This document shows, piece after piece, positions 44,579 to 53,708 of a DNA stretch of 64,000 nucleotides. Made by a program: the position numbers and the translations under genes. Below the pieces are notes generated by a model, which had not been told where the DNA came from, ran no database searches, and was given only the letters and a program-made list of their open reading frames with translations. The stretch is from Cellulosilyticum sp. I15G10I2 (GTDB taxonomy: Bacteria > Bacillota > Clostridia > Lachnospirales > Cellulosilyticaceae): contig NZ_FMMP01000028.1 in NCBI RefSeq assembly GCF_900095725.1, positions 310,001 to 374,000 of the forward strand, read 5' to 3'. Every line of letters starts with the position of its first letter. The stretch's first letter is position 1.

Positions 44579-45550
44579 TTATCTATATGTAGCTTCAGAT
44601 CTACTTATTTTTATATCATTAGCCTCATATCCTTTTGATAATAAAAAATAATATAAGTCATCTTCTTTAAGCGTAGATTTTGGGCCAAGAAATATTTCAT
44701 TTATTATTTTCTCATTTATTAATGCGCTAAAATCAATATCACAAGAAGTAACTAACTGATTGTTTCTATAATTAATTGCCAGAGGCCTTATTTTAAACTT
44801 TTCAACTTCCTTTACCTGTTCAAAATAATCTTTTGCTTCTTTTAATGATATGTCTCCCACAACTTCACGATTAGGTAATTGAGGATTATATATTATTCTC
44901 ACTTCTTTTTCTTCACTAAAAGCTGGATTTTTAATAATACATCCTACTCGCCAAATATCTTCAGCTAGCACTTCACAAAAAGTATCAAATTCATCCTTAA
45001 AGAAATCATTAAAATTATCAAAAAACTTAGCAGACATCTTTCTATAGAGTCTATCGACATAATAAATAGTTGCATCTATCAGACCTGCCAATCTTTTTTT
45101 CTGATCATTTTCTCTATAAATTACTTTTTCTATAAATATATTATACTCCCCATCTTTTAGTTGAGTAAGTAGTTTATAGTTGAATCCTATAGCCACACCT
45201 TCTCCATCCTGCCCATAGGCTCTCCATTGACTTAGTTTATCTTTTTCCTCTGAAAAGCAAGAAATCAATATGGGGCTTTCATCATACAAAACTCTTTCAA
45301 TCTCTTTTTTATAATACCGTAGATGATTATTAGCTTGTTCATCGTACCAATAATCCTCTTCCAAATCCATATCAATTTCATATTCTTCTAACTGCTCTTT
45401 TAAAGCATATGCAATAAGCTTGTTCGCCCACTTCTTTTCCATATAATCGTTTGTTTTATTTAGGTCTGATAGCCTTATAGTTTTATTTTGAATTATAGCT
45501 AAAAATGTATCTATGGTGCAATAATGATATATTGAATCTATTTTTGCCAT
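44579..45550 (-). CDS. DUF2971 domain protein
   Basis: The 323-residue protein has the DUF2971 pattern: YHYCTIDTFLAII at the start, LSDLNKTNDYME, ILISCFSEEKDKLSQWRAYG and VAIGFNY. The ATG at 45550 has GGGGGAG 6 nt upstream; a TTG 15 nt earlier overlaps that site. DUF2971 genes are frequent in defence islands and mobile regions, but no activity is established. It lies upstream of the recombinase remnant and SIR2 gene on the same strand. Confidence 0.82.
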   Translation of the reverse strand: MAKIDSIYHYCTIDTFLAIIQNKTIRLSDLNKTNDYMEKKWANKLIAYALKEQLEEYEIDMDLEEDYWYDEQANNHLRYYKKEIERVLYDESPILISCFSEEKDKLSQWRAYGQDGEGVAIGFNYKLLTQLKDGEYNIFIEKVIYRENDQKKRLAGLIDATIYYVDRLYRKMSAKFFDNFNDFFKDEFDTFCEVLAEDIWRVGCIIKNPAFSEEKEVRIIYNPQLPNREVVGDISLKEAKDYFEQVKEVEKFKIRPLAINYRNNQLVTSCDIDFSALINEKIINEIFLGPKSTLKEDDLYYFLLSKGYEANDIKISRSEATYR

Positions 45551-45654
45551 TTGTCTCTCCCCCAAATATATTAATCCTTAATATACAGTATAATCCCGCT
45601 TCATTAGATTTCAAAGCTTTACTTACTTATGAAACTTCTAATTATCAATGATTA

Positions 45655-45840
45655 GCAAGTAATTTCAGTATTCGGAAGCTGCCTGTGGAGTGTTTCGTTA
45701 AGAAAATCTTACTGGTTTTTTCAAATGGTATTTAGCTCGCACTGTTTGAACGAAGTGAGTTTGCGGCGTTCATTTGAAAAAACCAGTTAGATTTTTAGAA
45801 ACGCGCAACTGAGCAGCTGGAGAATGCTGAAATTACTTGC
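45655..45840. repeat. 186-bp palindromic dispersed element, copy B
   Basis: Terminal arms GCAAGTAATTTCAGTATTC and GAATGCTGAAATTACTTGC pair at 18 of 19 positions, and further pairs (AACCAGT region, CATTTGAA/TTCAAATG) continue to a central loop around 45740-45765. Copy A at 22942-23128 is in the opposite orientation with different arm sequence but the same pairing. Confidence 0.82.
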
Positions 45841-45889
45841 GAAACCACTCAACATACTAGAGAACTAATTTATGCAATTTTTTTACTTA

Positions 45890-45990
45890 TGATACGGTAC
45901 CGCACCACAACACCTGAATTAATCATCTACACCACAGTATTATCCAGGCTTGAAGGTCAAATCTCCCTTATTTATGGTAGGGTTCACTAT
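45890..45990. repeat. Two degenerate REP-like units
   Basis: TTATGATACGGTACCGCACC (near 45888-45907) and TTTATGGTAGGGTTCACTAT (near 45971-45990) resemble the REP-like hairpins at 26021, 27541 and 38879. No gene is seen between them. Confidence 0.45.
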
Positions 45991-46027
45991 CTTTAATCCT
46001 AAAATTTATTTTCTTTAAAACTTAAAT

Positions 46028-46067
46028 AACCCACGTCTTCTAACAAATTATTCGAAATTCGTGGTTT
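46028..46067. repeat. TTCGTGGGTT hairpin repeat, copy c
   Basis: AACCCACG and CGTGGTTT pair around about 22 nt. The surroundings 46016-46082 align with 36020-36085 at roughly 80%, and weaker similarity continues downstream of both. Confidence 0.65.
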
Positions 46068-46335
46068 ATAACCATGGAGGTAAACTGCACTGAACCCCTG
46101 TCCATTATTCTTTCTATTGCCTGCCTTAATTATTATTAATAAAAGATTATTTTGCAGTTCATTAGAAATAATTCACGAAATTATGTTATGCCTCCTTATA
46201 ATGGGCTAAGCCATTTGGAAGATATTTTTATAGCTCAAGGCCAAGTATGAAAGTATCAATAATACATATAGCATTAAATTTTATAACATAGTGCTTTTTA
46301 TAATTCTTTAATAAATACATAGTTTATAAAGACTA

Positions 46336-46420
46336 GTGAGGCAGGCAGGGGCTCTTACAGCTCGACTCGGGTTTGGCTGTGGGTAGGCGGGAGAGATGTA
46401 AGAGCCCCTGTCTGCCTCAC
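46336..46420. other. GC-rich long hairpin with 24-bp stem
   Basis: Arms 46336-46359 (starting GTGAGGCAGGCAGGGGC) and 46397-46420 (ending TCTGCCTCAC) are complementary at 23 of 24 positions. The 37-nt loop is G-rich and contains GGGTTTGGCTGTGGGTAGG. Local GC content is far above that of the surroundings. It has no T tract and no ORF. No known family was recognised. Confidence 0.7.
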
Positions 46421-46476
46421 GCCCCCTTTAGATACATAAAAGTATAAATATCACTTCAAGTACAGGCAGCAAAAAA

Positions 46477-46516
46477 AATCCTGCATCTGAGCCTCTTTGT
46501 TCTCAAATACAGGATT
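46477..46516 (-). terminator. Terminator after mecA
   Basis: The arms AATCCTG and CAGGATT, with an inner TGAG/CTCA stem, are followed on the minus strand by eight or more T. It lies 36 nt past the stop. Confidence 0.82.
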
Positions 46517-46551
46517 ATCATATTTTTATTGCATCTCCTAGGCAACCCATC

Positions 46552-47235
46552 TTACAAGTACTTCGCAAGAACATCAACTGCATGTAAAGGAATAAGCAAT
46601 TTACCGTGTTCTTTTAAAAACATTTCATTAAGATCTGTGGAAGGACACCTACTACCAAACTCATCTAATATGCCTACTAATGTATCTGTTTTAACATTAG
46701 CCTTACTATTTTTATTTAAAATAAGAAAATACCTTTCGTTATATTTATAAAGAGAACTATCTCCAATAAACATAGGCGTTATGCGATGTGCTGCCATGCT
46801 TACAGTATCAAATTCACCAAATAAATAAGTTAAAGATCTAACTTTCACTTTACTATCGTTTTCTTTATGCTCCTCACTACCTTTACCCATAAGTGCCAAA
46901 TCAGTTAGTCGATCCTCTTCTGGGTCTTTAAAAGTACGATGTGTAGGTCTTTCTCCTATAGCATCTAACTTTTCTTCGATCTGAGAGGGGTCTTCTACCT
47001 TAGTGACCACTATCATAATACTATCTGTTGATAAAGGAACTGCTTCTATCATAAGAGGGACATTTTCTGTCTCAAATCCAAAATCCTCATAAGCTCTTGC
47101 CATCATGTCTTTAAAAAGTGCTTGTGCCTTCTTAGAGCCATAGGCAAGCTCACTAATTTTAATATTTCTATCTATAAGATCTGAGTGATTTAAAGTGACT
47201 TGTATTTGTGTATCGCTGAGTTTTTCTATCTTCAT
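46552..47235 (-). CDS. mecA: Adaptor protein MecA
   Basis: The 227-residue protein matches MecA: N-terminal substrate-binding part (MKIEKLSDTQIQVTLNHSDL), a charged linker (about 85-125, with EDRLTDLALM and EEHKENDSK) and a C-terminal ClpC-binding domain (YLFGEFDTVSMAAHRI, SSLYKYNERYFLIL, LKEHGKLLIPLHAVDVL). It delivers proteins to the ClpCP protease. AAAGGATG precedes the ATG. Confidence 0.9.
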   Translation of the reverse strand: MKIEKLSDTQIQVTLNHSDLIDRNIKISELAYGSKKAQALFKDMMARAYEDFGFETENVPLMIEAVPLSTDSIMIVVTKVEDPSQIEEKLDAIGERPTHRTFKDPEEDRLTDLALMGKGSEEHKENDSKVKVRSLTYLFGEFDTVSMAAHRITPMFIGDSSLYKYNERYFLILNKNSKANVKTDTLVGILDEFGSRCPSTDLNEMFLKEHGKLLIPLHAVDVLAKYL

Positions 47236-47637
47236 TCAAATCACATCCTTTCACATAAATACAGATTATTCGTAATGCACATAAACCAAAGTTTGATATA
47301 GACTAAGTATAATGTAGATAAGCCACAGATGTAAAGAGGATAATATCACTAATTAATAATAATATACTATGCACCATGTTAGCAAAAAAATCAATATTTA
47401 TACTTATATTATACAATAATTTTTATTAAATGAATATTGATTTTAAAATATAATCAATTTTTATTATTCTAGAAACGCTCTGCTAAAATCAACAAATCCT
47501 TTTAAACTAGGGCTTTTACACACTTACACTATAACTAAATTTTTCATTGTTTAAAAAGGTATTTCATTATATATATCGGTAAATAATGTTCCTATATAAT
47601 AATTTTTTATAAAATGTCATATTTTATCAGTATATTG
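47236..47637. other. Intergenic region between mecA and pflB, no gene seen
   Basis: The divergent region is very AT-rich. An inverted repeat ATTGATT/AATCAAT lies near 47430-47455. No clear mecA promoter, Rex or FNR site was recognised. Confidence 0.4.
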
Positions 47638-47667
47638 TTGACGTGTATACAGTATACATTATATAAT
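47638..47667 (+). promoter_or_regulatory. pflB promoter with palindrome in the spacer
   Basis: TTGACG, 18 nt, TATAAT. The spacer contains the palindrome GTATACAGTATAC (47645-47657), a candidate operator for an unidentified regulator. Confidence 0.55.
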
Positions 47668-47767
47668 ATGTATATACTAATAAATGTTATTCCTTTATTT
47701 ACTAGCGTTTTACTGTTATATTATAAGTGTTAGCATCTTATTTATTGAAGTTAAGGAGATGATATAT

Positions 47768-49996
47768 ATGTTTAAAGAATGGAATGGATTTGAACTTGGC
47801 GATTGGACCAAAAATGTTGATGTACGAGAGTTTATCCAAAAAAATTATACCCCTTATGAGGGCGATGATGCTTTCCTCGCAAATGCTACCGAAAGAACAT
47901 CAAAGCTTTGGGAAGATGTACTCGTTCTTATGAAAGATGAGATTGAAAAAGGTATTTTAGACGTTGAAACTCAAGTACCTTCTACTATTTCTTCTCATGG
48001 ACCAGGTTACCTCGATAAAGAAAATGAGCAGATTGTAGGTTTTCAGTCAGATGCGCCTTTAAAAAGAAATATTATGCCAAGCGGCGGTATTCGTACTGTA
48101 AAAAATGCATTAGAATCTTATGGTTATGAACTTGATGCAACCACTTGGAAAACTTATACCGAACATCGTAAAACACATAATGACGGGGTATTCGCAGCTT
48201 ATACAACTGCAATGCGTAAAGCAAGACACTCTGGTATTATCACTGGTCTTCCAGATGCTTACGGACGTGGACGTATTATTGGTGACTATCGTCGTGTGGC
48301 TTTATACGGTGTAGATAGATTAATAGAAGATAAAGATCAGCAAAAGCTGTCTCTTGAAGTCAATAGTATGACTGAAGAAGTGATCAGACTTCGTGAAGAA
48401 ATCACAGATCAAATCAGTGCCTTAAAAGAACTTAAGAAAATGGCTCTTTCTTACGGCTTTGATATTTCTATACCAGCTCAAACAGCAAGGGAAGCTATTC
48501 AATGGACTTATTTTGCATATCTTGGTGCTATTAAAGAACAAGATGGCGCTGCAATGTCAATAGGCCGTGTCTCTACTTTCCTTGATATTTATATTGAAAG
48601 AGATTTAAAAGCAGGATTACTTACTGAATCTGAAGCTCAGGAACTTATGGATCACTTCGTTATGAAACTTCGTATGGTGCGTTTCCTTCGTACACCATCT
48701 TATAACGAACTCTTCTCAGGAGATCCAACCTGGGTAACAGAAGTTATTGGGGGTATGGGCGTAGATGGTCGTACACTCGTTACTAAAAACAGCTTCCGTA
48801 TGCTTCATACCCTTACTACCCTTGGACCAGCTCCAGAACCAAACTTAACAGTACTTTGGTCTGTTCGCCTTCCAAAAAAATTCAAAGACTATTGCTCAAA
48901 AATGTCTATTAAAACAAGCTCTATTCAATATGAAAATGATGATTTAATGAGACCTTATTGGGGAGATGATTATGGTATTGCCTGCTGTGTATCTGCAATG
49001 AGAATCGGTAAGCAAATGCAGTTCTTCGGTGCCCGTGCAAACCTTGCTAAAGCTTTACTTTATGCAATCAATGGCGGCCGTGATGAAAAAGCTGGTGAGC
49101 AAATCGCTCCTAAATTTGCCCCTGTCACTACAGAATACCTCGAGTTTGATGATGTTTGGGAAAAATTTGAACAGATTATGGAATGGCTTGCAGAGCTTTA
49201 TGTGAATACCCTAAACGTTATACACTATATGCATGATAAATATGCTTATGAAAAATTAGAGCTTGCGCTTCACGACCGAGACATTCTTCGTACCTTTGCA
49301 ACAGGTATTGCAGGTCTATCAGTTGTAGCTGATTCCCTTTCTGCTATCAAATACGCAAAAGTTAAAACGATAAGAAACGAAGATGGCCTTGTTAAAGATT
49401 ATGAGATCGAAGGAGAATATCCAGCGTTTGGTAACAACATAGATGAAGTAGATGAACTGGCTATTAAGGTTGTAGAAACATTTATGAGTAAAGTGAGAAA
49501 ACATAAAACTTATAGAGATTCTTATCCAACACTGTCTATTCTTACAATTACTTCTAACGTTGTATACGGTAAAAAAACAGGCAATACACCAGATGGACGT
49601 AAAGCCGGCGAACCTTTTGCTCCTGGTGCTAATCCAATGCATGGCCGTGATTTAAAAGGTGCGGTTGCTTCTTTGGCTTCTGTCGCTAAATTACCTTATC
49701 AACATGCAGAAGATGGTATTTCTTATACCTTCTCAATTATACCTGGTGCGCTTGGTAAAGCTGAGGAGGAACGCATTGCCAACTTATCCGGTATTATAGA
49801 CGGCTATTTCTCCCAAGGCGGCCACCACATTAATATCAATGTTTTTGATCGTGAAACATTACTTGATGCAATGGATCACCCTGAAAAATATCCACAGCTT
49901 ACGATTCGTGTATCTGGTTACGCCGTTAATTTTATCCGCTTAACAAGAGAACAACAGTTGGATGTTATTAACAGAACTTTCCATCATCATGTGTAA
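47768..49996 (+). CDS. pflB: Formate C-acetyltransferase (pyruvate formate-lyase)
   Basis: The 742-residue glycyl-radical enzyme splits pyruvate with CoA to acetyl-CoA and formate. It has the adjacent catalytic cysteines in [12 protein letters not shown] (about 405-406) and the radical glycine near the C-terminus in [12 protein letters not shown] at 47768 is used because AAGGAG lies 9 nt upstream; the longer frame from 47684 encodes a hydrophobic leader not typical of PFL. The activating enzyme follows 142 nt downstream, behind a hairpin. Confidence 0.97.
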   Translation: MFKEWNGFELGDWTKNVDVREFIQKNYTPYEGDDAFLANATERTSKLWEDVLVLMKDEIEKGILDVETQVPSTISSHGPGYLDKENEQIVGFQSDAPLKRNIMPSGGIRTVKNALESYGYELDATTWKTYTEHRKTHNDGVFAAYTTAMRKARHSGIITGLPDAYGRGRIIGDYRRVALYGVDRLIEDKDQQKLSLEVNSMTEEVIRLREEITDQISALKELKKMALSYGFDISIPAQTAREAIQWTYFAYLGAIKEQDGAAMSIGRVSTFLDIYIERDLKAGLLTESEAQELMDHFVMKLRMVRFLRTPSYNELFSGDPTWVTEVIGGMGVDGRTLVTKNSFRMLHTLTTLGPAPEPNLTVLWSVRLPKKFKDYCSKMSIKTSSIQYENDDLMRPYWGDDYGIACCVSAMRIGKQMQFFGARANLAKALLYAINGGRDEKAGEQIAPKFAPVTTEYLEFDDVWEKFEQIMEWLAELYVNTLNVIHYMHDKYAYEKLELALHDRDILRTFATGIAGLSVVADSLSAIKYAKVKTIRNEDGLVKDYEIEGEYPAFGNNIDEVDELAIKVVETFMSKVRKHKTYRDSYPTLSILTITSNVVYGKKTGNTPDGRKAGEPFAPGANPMHGRDLKGAVASLASVAKLPYQHAEDGISYTFSIIPGALGKAEEERIANLSGIIDGYFSQGGHHININVFDRETLLDAMDHPEKYPQLTIRVSGYAVNFIRLTREQQLDVINRTFHHHV

Positions 49997-50061
49997 TAAA
50001 TCATTTAAATACTTTTTAATTTGCTTTCATTTATAAATTAAATTATAATAAAGAGGATTTT

Positions 50062-50102
50062 TAAGGCTTTATAAAAATCCCAAGGATTTATATAAAGCCT
50101 TT
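50062..50102 (+). terminator. Hairpin between pflB and pflA
   Basis: The arms around TAAGGCTTTATA and TATAAAGCCTTT pair at 11 of 12 positions, with an inner ATCC/GGAT, followed by TATCTTCTTTT. Partial termination would lower pflA expression relative to pflB. Confidence 0.7.
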
Positions 50103-50138
50103 ATCTTCTTTTAATTAAACTTATGTAGGAGGGATACT

Positions 50139-50864
50139 ATGAAAGGTAAAATACATTCAGTAGAGACTTGTGGAACCGTAGATGGCCCTGGTATTCGCTA
50201 CATATTGTTTACCCAAGGGTGTCCTCTAAGATGTAAATATTGTCATAACCCAGATACTTGGGCCCTGCAAAATGGTAAAGAAGCTGATACCGATGATCTC
50301 ATAAAAGATATTGTAAAATATAAATCTTATATGCAATTTTCTGGCGGCGGCGTAACGATCAGTGGCGGTGAACCTTTACTTCAACCTGAGTTTGTAAAAG
50401 ATTTACTGCAAAAATGTAAAGCAAATAATATTCATACAGCAATTGATACTTCGGGCTACGTCAGTCTCTCAACTGCTGATCCTATATTAGATTATACCGA
50501 CCTTGTACTTCTCGATATTAAATCTTATAATCCTGATGTATTTAAGGATTTAACAGGTGTTCCTCTTGATCCTACTCTTCATTTTGCAAACCATCTTAAT
50601 GAGCGTAAAATACCAGTCTGGATTCGCTATGTATTAGTTCCTGGTCTTACCGATGATGCAGAAGATATCGATCACTTAGCCCAGTTTCTGGCTTCTTTGA
50701 AAAATGTAGAGCGTATTGATGTGTTACCTTTTCATAAAATGGGTGAGTATAAGTGGGAACAGCTTGGCTATAAATATGAACTTGCTGATACTATAGAACC
50801 TGATTTATCCGAAGTAACAGCGGCACAAGAAATCTTTAGAAAATATAATCTTCCTGTATACTAA
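50139..50864 (+). CDS. pflA: Pyruvate formate-lyase-activating enzyme
   Basis: The 241-residue radical-SAM protein installs the glycyl radical on PflB. It has the cluster motif CPLRCKYCHNPDTW at about 30-43, the SAM-binding SGGEPLLQ and DTSGYV. AGGAGGG precedes the ATG. It is the second gene of the pfl unit. Confidence 0.96.
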   Translation: MKGKIHSVETCGTVDGPGIRYILFTQGCPLRCKYCHNPDTWALQNGKEADTDDLIKDIVKYKSYMQFSGGGVTISGGEPLLQPEFVKDLLQKCKANNIHTAIDTSGYVSLSTADPILDYTDLVLLDIKSYNPDVFKDLTGVPLDPTLHFANHLNERKIPVWIRYVLVPGLTDDAEDIDHLAQFLASLKNVERIDVLPFHKMGEYKWEQLGYKYELADTIEPDLSEVTAAQEIFRKYNLPVY

Positions 50865-50908
50865 AACCAGCAACCTATTTTGACTCAAAATAATAGGCTG
50901 CTGGTTTT
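50863..50908. terminator. Bidirectional terminator between pflA and the MerR-like gene
   Basis: The arms AAAACCAGCAACCTATT and AATAGGCTGCTGGTTTT pair almost fully around a 12-nt loop. T tracts are present in both directions and the two flanking genes converge. Confidence 0.88.
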
Positions 50909-50909
50909 A

Positions 50910-51566
50910 TCATATATCTGTTGCTCTGTCTTTTTCTTTAAAAATACGACTCCAGAAGGATGACTTGTTTTTTGCATTTTCAAAATTTCCCTGTGCAATT
51001 TCTCTTCTGATTTTCTGAACTTCTCTCATGGTTTCATCCAGTTTTCTATAGTATTCTTCATTTTTTTCGTTTTGCTTTTCTTCAAGCTGTGTCAGTTTTT
51101 TATCAACGGCACTATTAACTTCTTCTTGAATTTCTTGTTTCATCTCTTCTTTTGAGTGATCATTATACTCGACTAACGCTTGCTTAAACATTTCTTTCAT
51201 CATCACTGAAAATTGTTTAACCTTATCTTGATCCTCATCTGTTATATCTAATGTTGATATATCATTTTTTTTAATAGGTGTTATAGTGGCCATCTGAATA
51301 CTGCTTAATTGCTCATAAGTTTCTTTCGCTTCTTGATTAGAGTCATGTACAATCCCTTCAATGGCTTTTAGCTGAAGTCCTTGTTCACGCATATCCTGAA
51401 TTTGCTTAAATAACTCTACATCTTCCATCGTATATACCCTATGACCTTTGGCATTTCTTTTAATGTTAAGATTTAACTCTTTTTCGTAAAAACGGAGTAC
51501 ATAGGCTTCTGTATCTAACATATCTGATACGTCCTTTACTGTCAGATAATCTCCTTCACGTAGCAT
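50910..51566 (-). CDS. MerR-like DNA-binding protein with coiled coil
   Basis: The 218-residue protein has an N-terminal MerR-type winged helix (TVKDVSDMLDTEAYVLRFYEKEL, NAKGHRVYTMEDVELF) and a long charged helix region (about 120-195) rich in Glu, Lys and Gln that predicts a coiled coil. Similar proteins include RacA-like and DUF3967 proteins that bind DNA and organise chromosomes or phage DNA. No effector domain is present. Role unknown. Confidence 0.8.
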   Translation of the reverse strand: MLREGDYLTVKDVSDMLDTEAYVLRFYEKELNLNIKRNAKGHRVYTMEDVELFKQIQDMREQGLQLKAIEGIVHDSNQEAKETYEQLSSIQMATITPIKKNDISTLDITDEDQDKVKQFSVMMKEMFKQALVEYNDHSKEEMKQEIQEEVNSAVDKKLTQLEEKQNEKNEEYYRKLDETMREVQKIRREIAQGNFENAKNKSSFWSRIFKEKDRATDI

Positions 51567-51644
51567 ATCCTCACCTCATCATTTGCACACTTTTAAGGTA
51601 ATTATACCATATTTTTACAATAATTCAATATTTTTTAAAGTTTT

Positions 51645-53207
51645 TTACTTATTGTTCTGCATAGCACAATCCTGCATAACTTTATTCATCGCATTAATAA
51701 GTGCAATGCCGCTAGCTCTTATAATATCTTTTTCTATCGCCTTGCCCTCATAAAGAACACCTTTATGAAGTATTTGAATACTTACCTTACCAAGGCCTTC
51801 TTTGCCTCTTGATATATTGTGAATACGATATTCCAGTAAGGCAACTGGCATCCCTGCCGCCTTAAGAATTGCCGAATAAAGTGCATCAATAGCACCATTG
51901 CCGCTTTGTGAGGTTTCCCTGATGCTATCTGCTTTTTTTATTTTGACTGTTGCTGTTGGAATTTTGGTATTGTAGATGACTTCAAAATCTACTAATTCCC
52001 ATAAATCTATCTTTCTTTCTCTTTGCACAACTGTTTCTGGATAGCTTCTTAGAAGCATCTCTATATCATAGTCATAGATTTCTTTCTTTTGATCTGCCAT
52101 CTTTAAAAAGTCTGCATAAACTTTTTCTTTATGTTCCTCCCCTATTTTACAGCCTAGTTTTTCTATCGTATGCATGAAAGCATGCCTGCCTGATCTGGCT
52201 GTAAGAACGATTTCCATTGGTGGTGCCCCTATATCTTGCGGTTCTATGATTTCATAAACTTCTTTTGACTTTAAAAGTCCATCTTGATGGATTCCAGAGG
52301 AATGGGCAAAGGCGTTATCTCCTGTAATGGCCTTATTAACCTGCACATCAATCCCCATAATAGCACTTACTATACGGGAAGTCTTATAAATCTCTTTTGT
52401 TTTAATCGTCGTATACCCCTTGTAATAGTCAGGATGTAACCTAATGCCCATCACAACTTCTTCTAAGGAAGTATTGCCTGCTCTTTCGCCTATGCCATTG
52501 ATGGTACATTCTACTTTATCTGCCCCATTTCTGATCGCTGCTAAGGTGTTAGCCGTCGCAAGCCCTGTATCATTATGACAGTGCACACTTAAAAGCACAT
52601 TAGGATTTAAGTTCTTTAAGCGCTCATTAATACGGTAAATAAGACTTCCGAATTCTTCTGGGACGGCAAACCCTACAGTATCTGGTATATTAATAACAGT
52701 TGCTCCAGCCTTAACAACCGCATCTATTGTCTGCCACATATAGTCAAAGCTCGAACGGCTTGCATCCTCTAGGGAATACTGGACATTTGGCATTAATCTT
52801 TTTGCATATTTAACCGCTTCTACTCCCATGCTCAAAACTTCCTGTGGACTTTTATTAAATTTCTTCTGCATATGCACCCCTGAAGATCCAAGCACAATGT
52901 GAATCATTGGTGACTCTGCCTTCTTTAAGCTTTCATATATAGCATCTATATCTGACTTTACGGCTCTTCCTAAGGCTGTTACGGTTATGTCTTTGCCTAC
53001 TATTTGGCTAATCGCTCGAACAGCTTCAAAATCGCCTTGTGAAGAGGACGGGAAACCTACCTCCATCATGTCTACTTGGAGTCTGATGAGTTGTTTGGCT
53101 ACCTCCATTTTTTCTTCTAGATTTAATTTAGCCCCTGGTACTTGTTCTCCATCTCTTAATGTAGTGTCTAAAACATAAATCTTTCTGCTGCTATTTACGC
53201 AGTTCAT
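51645..53207 (-). CDS. leuA: 2-isopropylmalate synthase
   Basis: The 520-residue protein starts leucine synthesis by joining acetyl-CoA and 2-oxoisovalerate. It has the barrel motifs LDTTLRDGEQVPGAKL, SVHCHNDTGLATANTL and GIGERAGNTSLEEV, and the C-terminal LeuA dimer regulatory domain (about 390-515) for leucine feedback. The ATG at 53207 has AAAGGGAG upstream; a TTG 18 nt earlier lies at that site. A T-box leader precedes it. No leuBCD follows in the window. Confidence 0.94.
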   Translation of the reverse strand: MNCVNSSRKIYVLDTTLRDGEQVPGAKLNLEEKMEVAKQLIRLQVDMMEVGFPSSSQGDFEAVRAISQIVGKDITVTALGRAVKSDIDAIYESLKKAESPMIHIVLGSSGVHMQKKFNKSPQEVLSMGVEAVKYAKRLMPNVQYSLEDASRSSFDYMWQTIDAVVKAGATVINIPDTVGFAVPEEFGSLIYRINERLKNLNPNVLLSVHCHNDTGLATANTLAAIRNGADKVECTINGIGERAGNTSLEEVVMGIRLHPDYYKGYTTIKTKEIYKTSRIVSAIMGIDVQVNKAITGDNAFAHSSGIHQDGLLKSKEVYEIIEPQDIGAPPMEIVLTARSGRHAFMHTIEKLGCKIGEEHKEKVYADFLKMADQKKEIYDYDIEMLLRSYPETVVQRERKIDLWELVDFEVIYNTKIPTATVKIKKADSIRETSQSGNGAIDALYSAILKAAGMPVALLEYRIHNISRGKEGLGKVSIQILHKGVLYEGKAIEKDIIRASGIALINAMNKVMQDCAMQNNK

Positions 53208-53241
53208 ACAGTCACTCCCTTTCAATTTTTAGACTAAATGT

Positions 53242-53610
53242 AAAAAGCCCCCTATCATCTCTTTAAAACCAAAGAGACGAAAGGGGGCTTTCGCGGTACC
53301 ACTCTTTTTCATTCCAAGACGGAATGCACTTATTGAATACAGATCAACGCGGATGCGAGTTTTGCAAAAATAAAAAACTCCTGTCTCTAAAGAGACAGAA
53401 GTATATTCTGCGTAACCACTCTTATGTGCCTAAAAAGGCGATTGATACAGGCATCCTTATTCACCGATATCTAGCCACAGTAACGGTTGGCATCCGTCTA
53501 GACCTACTTATTTCAGCCAGCAACTCCAAGGCGAGTTCATTATCTTCTAAATCCTGTTTCGCACCACACAACAGGTCTCTGACATTTATAGGACAACTAC
53601 TATTCCTTTT
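53242..53610 (-). ncRNA. T-box leader of leuA
   Basis: On the minus strand the leader contains the T-box core AGAGTGGTACCGCG (near 53284-53297), which can pair with the uncharged tRNA end. Upstream are stem-loop structures, including CTGTCTC/GAGACAG, and a Stem I-like region from about 53600. A terminator with arms AAAGCCCCC and GGGGGCTTT lies at 53244-53291. A candidate leucine specifier CUC is in GAACTCGCC (near 53533-53535). Uncharged tRNA-Leu should allow read-through. Confidence 0.92.
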
Positions 53611-53708
53611 CCTAGTCTTTATTTTAATTTTTATGAATTTGATTATAGCTTATAAGTTTTTAGTTGTAAAGTATTTTTTGAATTTAATTTTGTATTTAAC
53701 TTTATGAC

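Noticed and set aside
47684-47767. N-terminal 28-residue hydrophobic extension of PflB
   Set aside because: The ribosome binding site AAGGAG at 47753-47758 serves ATG 47768, and PFL proteins have no such leader.
53324-53707. 127-codon plus-strand ORF
   Set aside because: It lies within the T-box leader of leuA on the opposite strand and its content is explained by the structured RNA.
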